Source: Lampris incognitus (lineage: Eukaryota; Chordata; Actinopteri; Lampriformes; Lampridae). Taken from it: a DNA stretch of 64,000 nucleotides. Shown one piece after another: positions 1-11,499 of this stretch. Position numbers and translations under genes: made by a program. Within the stretch, counting starts at the first letter, position 1; each line of letters opens with the position of its first letter. The stretch is from contig NC_079224.1 of assembly GCF_029633865.1 (NCBI RefSeq), forward strand, positions 24,921,267 to 24,985,266. Direction: 5' to 3'. The notes under the pieces are model-generated. The model saw nothing but the letters and a program-made list of their open reading frames with translations, ran no database searches and was not told the origin of the DNA.

Positions 1-215
1 CGGTAACTGCAAAGCGACCGAACAACACCAGCTGAACAGGATAGTGAAGACAGATAGCAAGATAATTTGTGCCCCTCTCCCCTTCCTTCTCATAACCTGT
101 TTTCCCCCCTGCTGTCTGGGAAGAGGTACGGGAGCATCTGTGCTAAATCCAGCAGAATGCTAAATAGCTTCTACTCACAAGCAGTCAGGATCATTAACAA
201 ACTGTGTCCCCCCCC
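1..215 (+). mobile_element. LINE reverse transcriptase C-terminal fragment
   Basis: A degenerate reading frame (frameshift near base 65) ends with residues resembling the C-terminal tail of fish Rex1/CR1-group reverse transcriptases, a short Leu-Ser-Gly-Lys-Arg-Tyr stretch followed by Asn-Ser-Phe-Tyr and Ala-Val-Arg-Ile-Ile-Asn. Only this tail is present because the window begins inside the element. The C-rich and T-rich sequence to about 560 may be its 3' untranslated region. Confidence 0.55.
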
Positions 216-1014
216 GCGGTCATGCCCATCCACCTACCCTCTAACCCCCCCACCACCACCACCACCCAATCAGTGCTGGTCACTCGTTAACAGACACCGG
301 CTGTCAACATTTAAACTGAAATGGCACTTGAATGGACTGTGTTGAACTTGAATGGACTGTGTTGTTAATTGTTTGTGCTTTTGTTCTGTTCTCTCTGTTT
401 TTATGTTTTTAGTGGCATTGTTTTTTGGGAATTTTTAAATATATATTCTTTATCTTTTCTGTTGCACTGCTGTAGGCTGGGAGAAACAGTGTCGGTACTT
501 GATCTACTAGCCCTACCGGATGTGCTCGGGGTCCTGCGACTACAGATGAAATCACTACTTCATGCATTATGATTGGGTAGGGGCTTGGGTAGGGGCTATT
601 TCAGTTTAGGAACAGCGGGAAACAGTAGATTGACGTTAGACGCAGCTTGGGCCTTCGGCCCTCGCGCGCCTTTTTTTTGGGGGGGGGGGGGGGGTCCTGA
701 GCCTGTGGCCTCGCTCCTTAGATGCAGCTCAGGCCTTCGGCCCTTGTACCTTTACTAACCAACTCTACGTCAACGTGGATTGTAAAAAAACACACAGCTA
801 AATAACTATAAAGCTAGTGTTAAACAATGCTAGCTAGCAACATAATCTGTGACATCATATGTAGTCGAAGGACCCCCCCCCCCCCCCCCAGTCCATATTG
901 TACCGGAGCAGAAATGGAACCCACACCGGTATTTCATTTTTATTATGTGCACAGGTACATGATGAAATGATAATACGCTAAATTTTGAAAACCTATTTAG
1001 AGGATTAGGGAATG
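216..1014. other. Low-complexity intergenic stretch
   Basis: No gene was found. It holds a C-rich tract with a CCA microsatellite near 250-268, a poly-G run (about 676-694) and a poly-C run (about 871-889). A short similar phrase (gccttcggcc) occurs near 651 and 732. No coding or RNA feature can be supported. Confidence 0.5.
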
Positions 1015-1795
1015 TTGCAATCGCAGCATTGTAAGATGGCGACTGACGCATAACGACAGAAACAAATGACCAGTTTCATATGCAAATATGGGTATGACCA
1101 TTAACGCGAGTTTGAATGGCAACATGTACAATTCACAGAGGATTTGGGAATGTTTGCAATCACAGCTTTGTAAGATGGTGACAGATGTACTCTTAGCCCC
1201 CCCGGTTCAGGAATGGTTATTCCCTCTTATTAGAGAGCAATATAGTGTACACTGTTAAGTACCAGGAGGATTGCCATGACTTGTACATCTGGGAAACCAA
1301 ACAAACGCCATCCAAGAGGATGGCACAACACAGAAGAGCTAACACGTCAGGCCAGGACTCCGCAGTCTACCCCCATCTATAAGTCCAGAGGCCACTCTTT
1401 CAGGGATGAGGATGTGCACATCCTTAATAGGGAGGAACGCTGGTTTGAACGGGGAGTCAAAGAGGCCATTTATGTGAAGAGGGAACAACCACCCCTGAAA
1501 TGTGTTGGGGGGGGGCGCTAAGAGTGCATCTGTTGCCATCTTATAATGCTGTGATTGCAACCATTCCCAAATCCTTTGTGAATAGTGCACATTGCCATTG
1601 AAACTCTAGTGACGCTCACGGATATTTGCATACGAAACCGATCATTTTCGGTCGTTATGCCCCTGTATTGTTTATAAGGGTGGGGATACCTGCAGTCAGT
1701 GGAGACGGAAGAAGTCACTTAGATGAGTGATGAAATGTTTCTCTCTCAATAAATGTTGTGTCCAGATGAATTAATCAACATTCTTTGATTGTCTT
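1015..1795. mobile_element. Penelope-like element fragments, head to head
   Basis: Bases 1015-1235 match the minus-oriented Penelope sequence near 25861-26045, including the phrase about a mini-tract of C after the word gatgtactcttag. Bases 1236-1795 carry a second fragment in plus orientation. The latter encodes a Penelope GIY-YIG endonuclease C-terminus (1276-1521; motif Asp-Val-His-Ile-Leu then Arg-Trp-Phe-Glu-Arg-Gly-Val-Lys-Glu-Ala), followed by the element's 3' terminal sequence with the phrase gatgagtgatgaaa near 1722. Both pieces are truncated and non-functional. Confidence 0.75.
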
Positions 1796-1983
1796 ACATG
1801 GATTATTGAGCATGCAAAAAGACAACATTCAACATCGTTTTGGCAGATCCATATGTACTGATTAAGGGGGGGATACACAGGACAAAACTGCAATATTCAG
1901 CAAAGCTGCTGTGCCCACTACATTTTAAAAATTGGGATGCCATGGAAGCATGTTAAAAACAATTGCCCAGATTGTGTATTTAC

Positions 1984-4450
1984 CAGGACTTCGGTTCTCC
2001 AAAGTGCAAGTAGTTGATGCTGTAAAGGTCCATGTCTTCAGTGTGCCAAGCAAACGTGGTCTTCCACATGCCAAAGTACAAGTAGGGTGTATTTACACCC
2101 TCAATGGTGATGCCACTTTCACATTCCACAGTGTCCAGAATAGTATCCAGGTGACAAATATTCCAATCTTTCACATCCTACAGGAATGAAATAATAAACT
2201 AAGCCAAAAGATGTAAGGCAGTTAAAGTGCCTACCCAATGGTTGGTTTTAGTGAAACCCCTCCTCTGTAAATTTTCAAATAATATATCAATTGCCTATTT
2301 TCTGTTCTTGAGTGTTGACATCAGAGGGTAAGTTCCCTTATGTTCACCATACATCTACGACGAACGTAAGTGAATCTAAGCATCCTTTAGGAAGGAAAAT
2401 ATTCACTGCTTGGCAGCCAAACAATACACATTTCGGAGACACTGGCTCTTCGACTGGACAGTCCAGTTATCAAATGATTTCTCCGGTTCAAGTCAAAGTA
2501 GTCACTAGCTAATTATCGTGTACTATTTTTCCAAACAAATGATGCATAAGTTGCTCAAATGAAGCAAAGAATCTTTGAAGCAGTTTTTGTTTTCACACAA
2601 ACAAGGCACAATGGATGGAAATCGTAAAAAACACAATTACACTGTGAATAGCCTATACGAGTGTATTCAAGGCATGTGGTGTTTAAGAATATTGTGGCAG
2701 AAATTGGAACCGTTGTTTCCTCTATAATGATTTATTTTCTTTTATAAAAGTGGTGGTTGTTGGCAATATTTGGATTTGGTTCTAGGTTTTAGAAGTCTTA
2801 AGAAGTCCTTAGTTAATAAATATCTGTAACTTGAGCGCAGAAATTATATTGTATAGATAATTAACACACACAAATGAGCAGGCACTCCATACAACTGCCC
2901 GACTCAAGTACCCCCTCCACACACACAAACTCACAAATCTCACATGACAAGGACCAGCTGTTTCTTGGTTGTGCTCCATGAACAATATGTCGAAAACTCA
3001 GCAAACATGCAATTCTGGGCTAAAACTTAGCCCATGATTATGAAGACAAAACCATATCACACGCTGCCAATATCCACTACAGAATATACACACATCCCAG
3101 TAGTAGTTGTGAAAACTTACAGGGTCATAGAGAGTTCCATTGACATCTGCCCCATAGATGGGAGGGTTAAATGTCACATTCTTCCAGTACTTCCTCTCTA
3201 ACTCTTCAAAGTCATCATAGTGAGGGCTGCAAAACCTTTAAAAGATGAACACTCAAAGTAAAGATAAGAAGAACCAATGAATTATCAGAATTAGCTCAAA
3301 AATGGGGTTGCAATTACATAACCAATTTCAATATTTTAGATCACTCAAGAGATGAAGAGATTCAATTTTTTTCATTTCTCACTTGTCACTGTTGGCAATC
3401 TTGCGGAACTCCTTGACGGTCATAGCTTTTTTCTGGATGTTGTACTGTGTGAACAGACCTGACTGGCCCGTCACCACCTGCTGAATTGGTGCTGGTATCA
3501 CCAGATCATCTATATCGTCATAGGAACGCCTGGGCTTCCATTCCTTTGGTGGAACGATCTTAAGAGAATAATGTACAGTAAATTATCATGCATTCAGTTT
3601 AATAAGGTTTGGCAAATCCATGGTCATCTGGTGTATTCCAGAAGCAGAAGCTCTTCTATTTAACAAATTGATTCATCTACAAAACTCTAGACAAATCCTT
3701 CATAACGTAAATTCAAAATTTTCGTGATATTAGGCTATACAAATAAAATTGAGACTGAGTTTTTTCCCAGCAGTTATTGAATACATAGGATCAACAGTTT
3801 AACAAGGTGCTAAGTGTATGATTCTGGCTTTCCTGACGTATAATGACCATAAATAGTTATGAAGTGTAATAATATAAATAAAGTGTAATAATAGCAGTTG
3901 CTGAACAGTACCAAGTGGCACAAAGTAAACGAATTTGGCCCCCTATTTCCCCATTCCAAAAATACAACAGATGGACTGGCCAATTGAATTTCCTTGTTCG
4001 TCACCATGCCCCCCCAAATGACTTTCCCCCACTTACAAGTCTGTGCTGCAAATTATGCAGCAAACAACCTCTATGGCGGCTGTTCAATAAATGGAAGATG
4101 CTAATAAACGTACTGCGTGTCAGCTACCCTTCTATTTGAATTTGGTTATCTTTGATTTGTTGCGCTTCACAGCACTAAACAATGGAGGTCAGGATTGAAG
4201 CAGAATTTACCATAGCACCTTTAAAAGGATCAGGAATAAAAACATTTAAAAGAGGACATTTTAGAGTCCTCCATAAAAGAAGACTCAAAGGTATCATATC
4301 AATGCTCACTTTTGCCAAGCCTGCTTTGTGTGCTCCTTGGGACTCCATGTAAGCAATGTAACAGGTGAAATTCTTGAACTCCTCAACAGTAGGGTAAAAG
4401 GTCATGATCCCCTTGGAGCTGGGGTTTTGGGCACCCAAGTCTGACGCCAT
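1984..4450 (-). CDS. kdm4a-like: KDM4/JMJD2 lysine demethylase (KDM4A-like), 5' part
   Basis: KDM4 enzymes are nuclear Fe(II)/2-oxoglutarate dioxygenases that demethylate histone H3 K9 and K36. Four coding exons are visible on the minus strand: 4310-4450 (start ATG at 4450, 47 codons), 3383-3558, 3121-3235 and 1984-2177; all junctions are AG/GT and the phases join exactly. The first exon carries JmjN (Ile-Met-Thr-Phe-Tyr-Pro and Glu-Ser-Gln-Gly-Ala-His). Exon 2 has Pro-Pro-Lys-Glu-Trp and Gly-Gln-Ser-Gly-Leu-Phe-Thr-Gln-Tyr. Exon 4 enters JmjC and contains the iron ligands His189 and Glu191 (own numbering) in Ala-Trp-His-Thr-Glu-Asp-Met-Asp. The exon 3 phrase [10 protein letters not shown] favours KDM4A over KDM4B/C. 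The coding exon begins with a splice acceptor (exon start 4471), so the first exon is non-coding and upstream. The rest of the gene lies off the left edge. Paralogue (aa or ab) cannot be decided. Confidence 0.93.
2178..4309 (-). other. Introns of the KDM4-like gene
   Basis: The intervals 2178-3120, 3236-3382 and 3559-4309 between coding exons hold no other gene. A short stretch at about 3725-3765 (gctatacaaataaaattga) is the 3' end of a dispersed fish repeat also present at 61340-61372. Nothing else can be supported. Confidence 0.7.
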
Positions 4451-5458
4451 CCCACACCTCAATGGCTGCCCCTATAATATAAATAAAGGAGAATTGCGTT
4501 TGTAGGGGTTGAATGACATTCTTATTATTTCTGCCAGTTTACATGACTGTTTTTTAATTCTTACTAGACACCAACTGTTTGATGAGAAAAAGGACTTTTT
4601 AAAATTCATGTTGTTGATGGGTACTCACCAAACAGATCCGTCAATCCAGTTATAATACATGATATGAAATGCAAAAATCTAGATCTCATAATTTACAAAT
4701 ATATAGACAGACAGACAAGCAGACAGACAGATAGATAGATAGAAAGCCCCTTTGCTCTGATATGGTTTTAGACAAGCATCCCAATGATGCTTTAATCAAT
4801 TATTTCCCGCATGTATATATATCATAGCCTTTAAAGCTGTATTATGCATCTTCTGACTGACAGATGGCAGACGGTAATGCTAGAGAGATCCCAAAACAAA
4901 CACTAACAGTTAGGCCGCTCTCCACCCCTCCTTTCCTGTCTACGATGGCTGAGGTGTAGCAAACAAGATGCTCGTGATCAAATTTTTTCAGCTGGATGGT
5001 GCTCATAGTGGACTACCCAGTGACACCGATGTTGCTCCATTTCCTCTGGATGTGCAAGTATGCAGTTGTTTGCTAATATGTTAGACTAAGAACTTGCTAA
5101 CTTCAAATATTTCTATGTTTGGATGGAGTGTGTATGCATGAATCATGCTCTGTGCCTGCAGTTCATTGCTTCGTAACAGAGTAGACAAAGGAGAATGAAA
5201 CCAAGTCAGCTGAGTTGTACAGTACAGGGTCGTATGCCACAAAGGGATCTTTTGAGGTAGATGACTTCTCTCATCCTGAAGCACAAATGGTTTGGGTGAT
5301 TTTTCACGATGACAATTGCAAGACTTGGCACAAGATATAATATGCCACAATACAGACTGGCCCAGCAGCAGTGACCGTCACTGCTCTCAATATAGGAGTA
5401 GTGCCACTAGCTACTGACGAGACCAAGTTAAAAAAGTATGCAAACCGCAGGTACTCAC

Positions 5459-6002
5459 TAGGGGTGTGTCAGTGTACATGTGCACACGTTTACACGGAAA
5501 TAAAACCATAACCGTCAAATAAAAATCCCTAACCGATAAACGTAAAGGTTTTTGTTTATTTTGTTTTTTATATAATGCGTGATAATGTCATCATTCTTTG
5601 CTGCGTGACAAGTGCAAGTGCGATTGAAGCATGGGATGGCGGCTAGTAAAAATCTACGGAGCCCCATGTGGGAGTTTGGATTAGAAAGCTTCTCAGCGGG
5701 ATCTAATCGCACCGAAGGGCTTCGCGGAAGCGGTAAGCTCCCCCCCCAAAAAAGGGCAAGTTTCTAACGCATACTCACCCAGAGATATTCGATCTTTTGT
5801 AGATGGTGTAGCCTAGTTGTGTCATACGACATCGGCGACCTTAACAGCGGTGAATCTATGGAATGAGGCTACAGCGACATCTAGCGGTATAGCACCGACA
5901 TACTTTCAAAATTCACAGAAATCCTGAAACGTGTACATGTTTAAACGGCAAACATTGCACCGTGTAAACGTGTACAGATTTTAGTACACGTTCACATCCC
6001 TA
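5459..6002 (+). mobile_element. Non-autonomous hAT element (544 bp) with 8-bp duplication
   Basis: Perfect 8-bp target-site duplications GTACTCAC flank it at 5451-5458 and 6003-6010. The ends are inverted repeats of about 40 bp beginning TAGGGGTGTG and TAGGGATGTG and sharing ACACGTTTACACGG. Eight-bp duplications are diagnostic of the hAT superfamily. Inside, a short plus-strand frame near 5634-5720 (Met-Ala-Ala-Ser-Lys) looks like the start of a BED-type hAT transposase, so this is an internal-deletion derivative. Confidence 0.85.
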
Positions 6003-6712
6003 GTACTCACATGCCCCAGATAGCAGCTTCTATGCATAATAATCTTAATGTAAAAAAAAAGAAGAAAAAAGTTGAACAGATGTTTTACAGTGTGAAGTTG
6101 AGTGTTCTTGTTCACTACTGCTATGCTGATAATAAACTTCCGTGCTTTTCACTTAACAAGATACCAAGAACAGCTTCAAGCAAAAGGGGGCAACTTAGGG
6201 ATGGCAACTTGATGTCATCTGAAATTCTCAAAACCTCTCAAAAGATTTTTAAACTGCTAGTTGGTGAAAAATTTCTCACTTTAAGGGTATGGGCCATATG
6301 GGCTGCATTAATTTAATTACTGTAATCTAATTGTAACAGTATGTTTTTGTGAACACTTGTATATATAGTGTGGTTATATGTTTACTGTTGTTATCTTTGA
6401 GCACACCAAAACAAATTCCAAATCAACTGTAAAGCTGATACAGAAATAAATTATTGAATCTTGAATCTCTTGAAAAAGACTGGCTTTTCAAAGGAAAATT
6501 CAAGAAACTATTATGTAATTTATAGTCAACATTATACCATTTATGCATGTGTCTGATAACCAAATTATCAACACCGATTAACAGCTGAAAAAGTGAGTTT
6601 AGAATTTCATGCCCCTGTAGACTGTAGATTGACTGTTGAATCTCAGTGAGATCAAAACTGTTGGCAATCCCTTCGCATTACAGGCAGTTATTTCACTCAC
6701 TGTTAATATCAA

Positions 6713-7107
6713 TGTGGTGGGATTGGAGGAGGCAGTTGCTCTGACAATTGGTGGAGCTGCGCTGGGGGAGCGCAAGGACTCATGGGACTGTTAATGTTCG
6801 AGTTGGGATTGTTTTTGATTGTATTATATTTTTGCGTGTTCCGGTGTTCTGTTCATGTTGGGATGTGTTGTTGTTTGGGGGTTCGACTCAGACTGGGTAG
6901 GGGACCGTTACTGACTGACTGACCTCAGGAGTGTGACTTAGACTGATGTCGCCAGTTTGGACATCGAATGGGAAATCGTTGTTGTTGACTGTTCTGCCGG
7001 TGTGTTAAAAGAGCACCCCCAGGATCACGCAGTGTATGGGGCACGGGAGTTGTGATTAAAAAGAGACCTCTGCCTCTCAACTCATTGTTCCAGGCCAGCT
7101 CGCCACA
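6713..7107. mobile_element. Probable solo LTR
   Basis: A 395-bp block begins TGTGGTG and ends CGCCACA, the TG...CA inverted ends of a long terminal repeat. The pentamer ATATC occurs at 6706-6710 and again at 7108-7112, a possible 5-bp duplication, although two extra bases (AA) separate the left copy from the TG. An A-rich ATTAAAAAG sits near the right end. No internal retroelement sequence adjoins it, so a solo LTR is the simplest reading. The family is not recognised. Confidence 0.5.
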
Positions 7108-7165
7108 ATATCTTGCTTAATGCAGCTTTAAGTATAGAACATTTCTGTGAATAATTCTGTGAATT

Positions 7166-7425
7166 GGGGGTGGCGTGGCTCAGGAGGTAGAGCAGGTCAT
7201 CTAGTAATCGGAAGGTCATCGGTTCTATCCCTGGCTCCTGCGGAGAGCGGGTCAAGGTGTCAACACACTGAACCCTTAACTGCTCCTGATGAGCAGGTTG
7301 GCACCTTGGATGGCAGCCTCCGCTACGTGTGCGTGAATGTGAGGCATACACTGTAAAGAACTTAAAGTGGTCGGTAGACTATAAAAGCGCTATATAAATG
7401 CAGTACATTGACTTTTTATTTACCA
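7166..7425 (+). mobile_element. tRNA-derived SINE
   Basis: A tRNA-like head contains an A box (tggctcaggaggtagag, 7177-7193) and a B box (ggttctatccc, 7221-7231) at normal spacing. The tail includes actataaaagcgctatataaatgcag (in two parts near 7379-7405), a phrase shared by a widespread fish SINE tail. RNA polymerase III would read it on the plus strand. It is not a functional tRNA gene because the rest of the cloverleaf is absent. Confidence 0.8.
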
Positions 7426-7468
7426 TCATATCAAACAGCTACAACAAAGTCCAGAACTGGTCTACAAT

Positions 7469-7844
7469 CCATCCATCCATTATCTTAACCGCTTATCCCG
7501 CTCTCAGGGTCGCAGGGATGCTGGAACCTATTCCAGCAGTCATTGGGCAGCCGGTGGGGAGACACCCTGGACAGGCCGCCAGGCCATCACAGGGCTCTCA
7601 CACACACATACACACACATATTCACTCCTAGGGACAATTTAGTACGGCCAATTCACCTGACTTACATGTCTTTGGACTGTGGGAGGAAACCGGAGCCCCT
7701 GGAGGAAACCCACGCAGACAAGGGAGAGAACATGCAAACTCCACACAGAGGACGACCTGGGATGACCCACCAAAGTTGGACTACCCCGGGGCTCGAACCC
7801 AGGACCTTCTTGCTGTGAGGCGACCGCGCCAACCACTGGCACAA
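7469..7844 (-). mobile_element. Full-length tRNA-derived SINE with 11-bp duplication
   Basis: The duplication tggtctacaat occurs at 7458-7468 and 7845-7855. On the minus strand the element starts with a tRNA head (B box ggttcgagccc near 7790-7800), continues through a central region shared with 54717-55113, and ends in a tail with tandem ATGG units. Internal CA-rich sequence lies at about 7600-7620. Confidence 0.9.
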
Positions 7845-7855
7845 TGGTCTACAAT

Positions 7856-8913
7856 ATTGGCAAGTATTTGTAGTTACAGTTAAACTTCACAAACGTAATT
7901 CTGTTTTGCATCGCATGAGCAAACGTCTTTAATACAAAATAAGTATTAACCTAGCACACAAATGTCATAAACGTAATGATTTTGTTTGACCTGCGTTGTG
8001 TAGGTTAATGAGTTATAATTACATCTCTGAATTTCAGTGGAGGCATAGTATTTTGGATGGGCCCATCCTGTTGCATCAGTTTATACAATGATCAAGTTAA
8101 ACCATTTTTTATCCCAGGCTCCTGGGATAAAAAAAAAAGTATAACTTGAACATTGCTCGATGATAACGCGAAGGTAAATATTTTTGTCTGTACGCAACGC
8201 GTGAATTTAGCGGAAAAGAACATAGCGGCAATCCTTTCCAGTTGGTCGAGTGCTGCGTCTCTTTAATTCTTTAGCTGGCAAACGTTAGCCTGGCATCATG
8301 CTAAGTGGCTAACCTCGGCAAATGTGACACCAATGGCAGCTAACGTAACATTAGCTTAGCCTGCTTGCATGGTGTCTATTCTCCGTATAAATGTCACAAT
8401 CGTTGAGTGCAGCGTACATGACCACACAAAATAAAGTATCAAGTGAAAGTGTATAATCCTGTTTTGTCCCATTAAATAATATGGACACAGGGACGTTGTT
8501 AATCCGCGCACCGTTATGCTTACTTAGCCTGTAATGGACACTGAGTATTTCCTGGGCTGCTGATTTGAATGAGTAAAACTGAAAAGCGCCGCTGAAACTT
8601 TAATAACTGACCTAACGCTCATAGTATTAACAAGTTGAACAAATAACAATCGATAAAGGATATTTGACATGTTTAAGTTATATTTGTCATTCCAAACAGA
8701 ACCACGAGTTAACTATTTTTAACTATATTCCATGTATGTTTCAGCAAATACAACCTAACTCCTACGTCCATGTTCTAATGCGGCTAGTGCCGCTAGCAGA
8801 CAGATCAACATCGTTAGCTTAGCTGTTAAGCTGTTAGCTTAGCTGTTAAGCTAACATTTCGATGAACACAAACGCGAAGGCCATTAGCCTTAGTACAAGA
8901 ATGTCATGAACGC
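7856..8913. other. Intron 1 of the KDM4-like gene, no feature
   Basis: This AT-rich stretch carries repeated gctagc/ttagctt words, especially near 8290-8360 and 8790-8860, and the near-duplicate phrase ttagctgttaagct at 8818-8850. No gene, RNA or recognised mobile element was seen. Confidence 0.5.
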
Positions 8914-9110
8914 ACTCACCAACTCCACCAAACTGATTCAGCAGTCGTGCCTTAAGACACCGATGTCCTGATATCGAAAGGAAAGTAACTGGAGTTTGGA
9001 AAGGAACAAGACACATTTATAACTACTGTCTGTGATCGGTTCGCTACAATTTAATGCCACTTCTGCACATGCGCACGCCCCTTGGCTTTTGTTTATCACA
9101 AGACGCATGG
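8914..9110 (-). promoter_or_regulatory. Probable promoter and non-coding first exon of the KDM4-like gene
   Basis: On the minus strand a candidate exon ends at about 8920 with GGAGTTG followed by the strong donor GTGAGT. The KDM4 coding exon starts with a splice acceptor, so an upstream non-coding exon is required, and this is the best candidate. Just upstream (about 9065-9080) lies cacatgcgcacgcc, close to the NRF1-type GC palindrome common in housekeeping promoters. The start site is inferred, not seen. Confidence 0.4.
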
Positions 9111-9225
9111 CACACGCTTGACCAATCAGAGAGCGACTTTGTAGACAGACGACGTACGTGAGGTGCGATTATTTTTTAATCTTTTTTTCCACATATATAA
9201 AGATGAGACTGATTTTATTTCGACT

Positions 9226-9357
9226 TCCATCCATCCATTATCCAAACCGCTTATCCTGCTCTCAAGGTCGAGGGGATGCTGGAGCCTATCCCAGCAGTCA
9301 TTGGGCTGCAGGGGAGGAGACACCCTGGACACGCCGCCAGGCCATCATGGGGCCGAC
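9226..9357 (-). mobile_element. Truncated SINE tail
   Basis: This matches the 3' half of the SINE family at 7469-7844 and 54717-55113 (catccatccattatcc at the start, cagcagtcattggg in the middle, gccaggccatca near the end). The tRNA head is missing. Confidence 0.8.
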
Positions 9358-9369
9358 GCTTGTTCCCTG

Positions 9370-9530
9370 TTTTTCAGGGGTCGCCAAAGTGGGGTTTTAT
9401 AGTTTCCATCCTGTGAGGGCACAGCGCCAGTGGTGGTCGTTGTTAACGCGGGCCTCGACCGATCCGGTATCAATCCGCATGCTGATTTGGCAAAATTTTA
9501 CGAAGGATGCCCTTCCCGTGTATCAAGGTA
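9370..9530 (-). mobile_element. Miniature RTE-derived element
   Basis: The left part (aggggtcgccaaagtgg, about 9376-9392) matches the extreme 3' end of the RTE LINE at 56960-56985. The remainder (gcgggcctcgaccgatccgg, gatttggcaaaattttacg, ggatgcccttcc) matches its 5' region at 59905-60010. The whole coding part is missing, so this is a short derivative keeping both RTE ends. Confidence 0.65.
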
Positions 9531-9536
9531 TTATTG

Positions 9537-10044
9537 GTGCAAAACAACTGAGAACCTGTGACAGTGGAATTGTAGTTGTAGAAAATAGTTACACATGCAT
9601 ATCAGTAAATTTGAAGTCACAGAGAAAAAGTTGTAAACTTGTAGAATTTTTTTCTCTCCCACAAACAACACGTTACACCTTCTCAAAATTTTTAATTGCA
9701 GGTGCACAAATCCTATTCTACAAATCACAAATTAAGAAACTCATACGCTCACATTTTTGCTACAGTTGCTGCAGTGAATATGGTGCAAAACACATTCACA
9801 CACCCGTATCAAACAATGTGAAGTCATGGACAAAATTTGCACATCCGCAAATCAGTATGTGAATTCGTGCAATGAGAGTTGAATACCTGTAGAATATTTT
9901 CTCACACATACTTTTTTTTTCTTGGATATTTTTCTAGCACAAAAACAAGTTATTAACTAAAACTGCTTGAATCTACTGCTACAAGTCACAAATGCTGTTT
10001 TTTCGCTCACAAATTACAAGTTCCACGCACTCCGACTTTTGCAC
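9537..10044 (-). repeat. ~500-bp dispersed repeat, copy 1
   Basis: About 500 bp match 20970-21490 in inverted orientation across nearly their whole length. The ends resemble short inverted repeats (ggtgcaaaac and gacttttgcac). Internally the unit has degenerate repeats of roughly 150 bp, each with a cagta...cttgtagaatttt-like phrase. No real coding capacity is seen. A non-autonomous DNA transposon is likely but the family is not recognised. Confidence 0.65.
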
Positions 10045-10232
10045 ATTACATTAATTTAGCCGATGCTTTTATCCAAAGCGATTTACAATAAGTGCATTTA
10101 ACGTAGGAAATCAGGAGAACTACTAGTCATCAGAGGTCATAAGTGCATCTAAACAAGCATCTAGGAGCAAAACCAGTGCTAAAGTAAAAGTGCAAGAAAG
10201 ATTTTTTTTTAAATGAGTGAATACAATAAGTG

Positions 10233-11499
10233 CTAAGAACAAGTGACAGGGTAGTAGTTCTTAAAGAGGTGAGTTTTCAACCTGTGCCGAAAGATGGGCA
10301 GCGACTCCGCTGTCCTGACATCAGTGGGGAGTTCATTCCACCACTGTGGGGCCAGGACAGAAAAGAGCCGTGACCGGGTCAATCGGCAGCAAGGGCCTCT
10401 GAGCGACGGGGCAACCAGGCGTCCTGAGGCAGCAGAGCGAAGTGTTCGGGCGGGGGTGTAGGGCTTGACCATGGCCTGGAGATAGGAAGGAGCTGTTCTT
10501 TTCACTGCCCTGTAGGCTAGCACCAGAGTCTTAAACTGGATGCGAGAAGCTACTGGGAGCCAGTGTAGGGACATGAGAAGGGGAGTTGTGTGGGAGACAT
10601 TAGGGCGGTTGAACACCAGACGAGCTGCAGCTTTCTGAACAAGCTCCAGAGGTCTGATGGCCGATGCCGGGGCACCAGCAAGGAGGGAGTTGCCGTAGTC
10701 CAGCCGGGAGATGACCAGAGCCTGAATGAGCATCTGTGCCGTCTCGTCGGTGAGGAATGGGCAAATCCTCCTGATGTTATAGAGGAGAAATCTGCAGGAG
10801 CGAGCAACCGATGCAACGTTTTCAGCAAACGATAGTTGGTCATCCAGGATCACACCCAGATTCCTCACATTCTGAGTTGGCGTCACCACGGTGTTGTCAA
10901 TGGTGATGGCCAGGTCTCGGTGCAGGCAACCTTTCCCCGGGAGGAACATCAACTCTGTCTTGTCCAGATTGAGCTTCAGGTGGTGTGTCACCATCCACTT
11001 CAACATGTCAGTCAAGCACGCAGCAATGCGTGTCTCTACTTGTGTGTCAGAGGGAGGAAAGGACAAGATCAGCTGGGTGTCATCAGCATAACAATGTTAA
11101 GAGAAGTCATGCGAGCGAATAACAGAACCCAGGGATGTCGTGTACAGTGAGAAAAGGAGAGGACCCAGAACTGAACCCTATGGAACGCCTGTAGTCAGTC
11201 TGCGAGGCTCCGACACAGATCCCCTCCATGTCACCTGGTAGGAGCGACCCGTCAGGTAGGTTGCAAATATTGAGAGTGCAGAGCCTGTGACGGCCAGCCC
11301 CTCGAGGGTAGAGGAGGATCTGGTGGTTCACTGTGTCAAACGCAGCTGACAGGTCCAGGAGTATCAGGACAGAGGAGAGAGAGTTTGCTCTCTCAGCGTG
11401 CAGCGATTCTGTCACTGTAAGGAGGGCTGTCTCTGTTGAGTGACCCACTCTGAACCCAGACTGGTTGGGGTCCAGGAGGTTGTTCTGGTGGAGGTACAA
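10233..11499 (-). pseudogene. L2 reverse transcriptase, broken
   Basis: The C-terminal half is open from about 11066 down to the stop at 10233 (277 codons), with Leu-Lys-Leu-Asn-Leu-Asp-Lys-Thr-Glu and Leu-Gly-Val-Ile-Leu-Asp typical of L2. The catalytic Tyr-Ala-Asp-Asp motif is encoded at 11079-11090, just before a frame break. The earlier palm and fingers segment at 11107-11499 has Gln-Ser-Gly-Phe-Arg and Asp-Leu-Ser-Ala-Ala-Phe-Asp-Thr-Val-Asn. The two segments are in different frames, so no full enzyme can be made. Confidence 0.88.

Larger units (their letters stand above)
4836..7134. mobile_element. MITE-like inverted ends enclosing later insertions
   Basis: The sequence ttaaagctgtattatgcatc near 4838 is matched in inverted orientation by ttgcttaatgcagctttaag near 7113-7132. 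These look like the two ends of one DNA-transposon derivative enlarged by a hAT insertion (5459-6002) and a solo LTR (6713-7107). The host sequence on both sides of the LTR reads continuously (gttaatatc then atatcttgctt), which supports this reading. No transposase was seen. It lies in the first intron of the KDM4-like gene. Confidence 0.5.

Noticed and set aside
4680-4745. Regulatory repeat
   Set aside because: A simple (GACA/GATA)n microsatellite in the KDM4 intron with no further structure.
7166-7240. tRNA gene (A and B boxes present)
   Set aside because: No complete cloverleaf or acceptor stem; the sequence continues into a SINE tail found in many fish. The same holds for the tRNA-like heads near 22730, 42780 and 54720.
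9158-9862. A 234-residue protein
   Set aside because: The frame runs through a SINE tail, an RTE derivative and the ~500-bp repeat, three unrelated mobile sequences.
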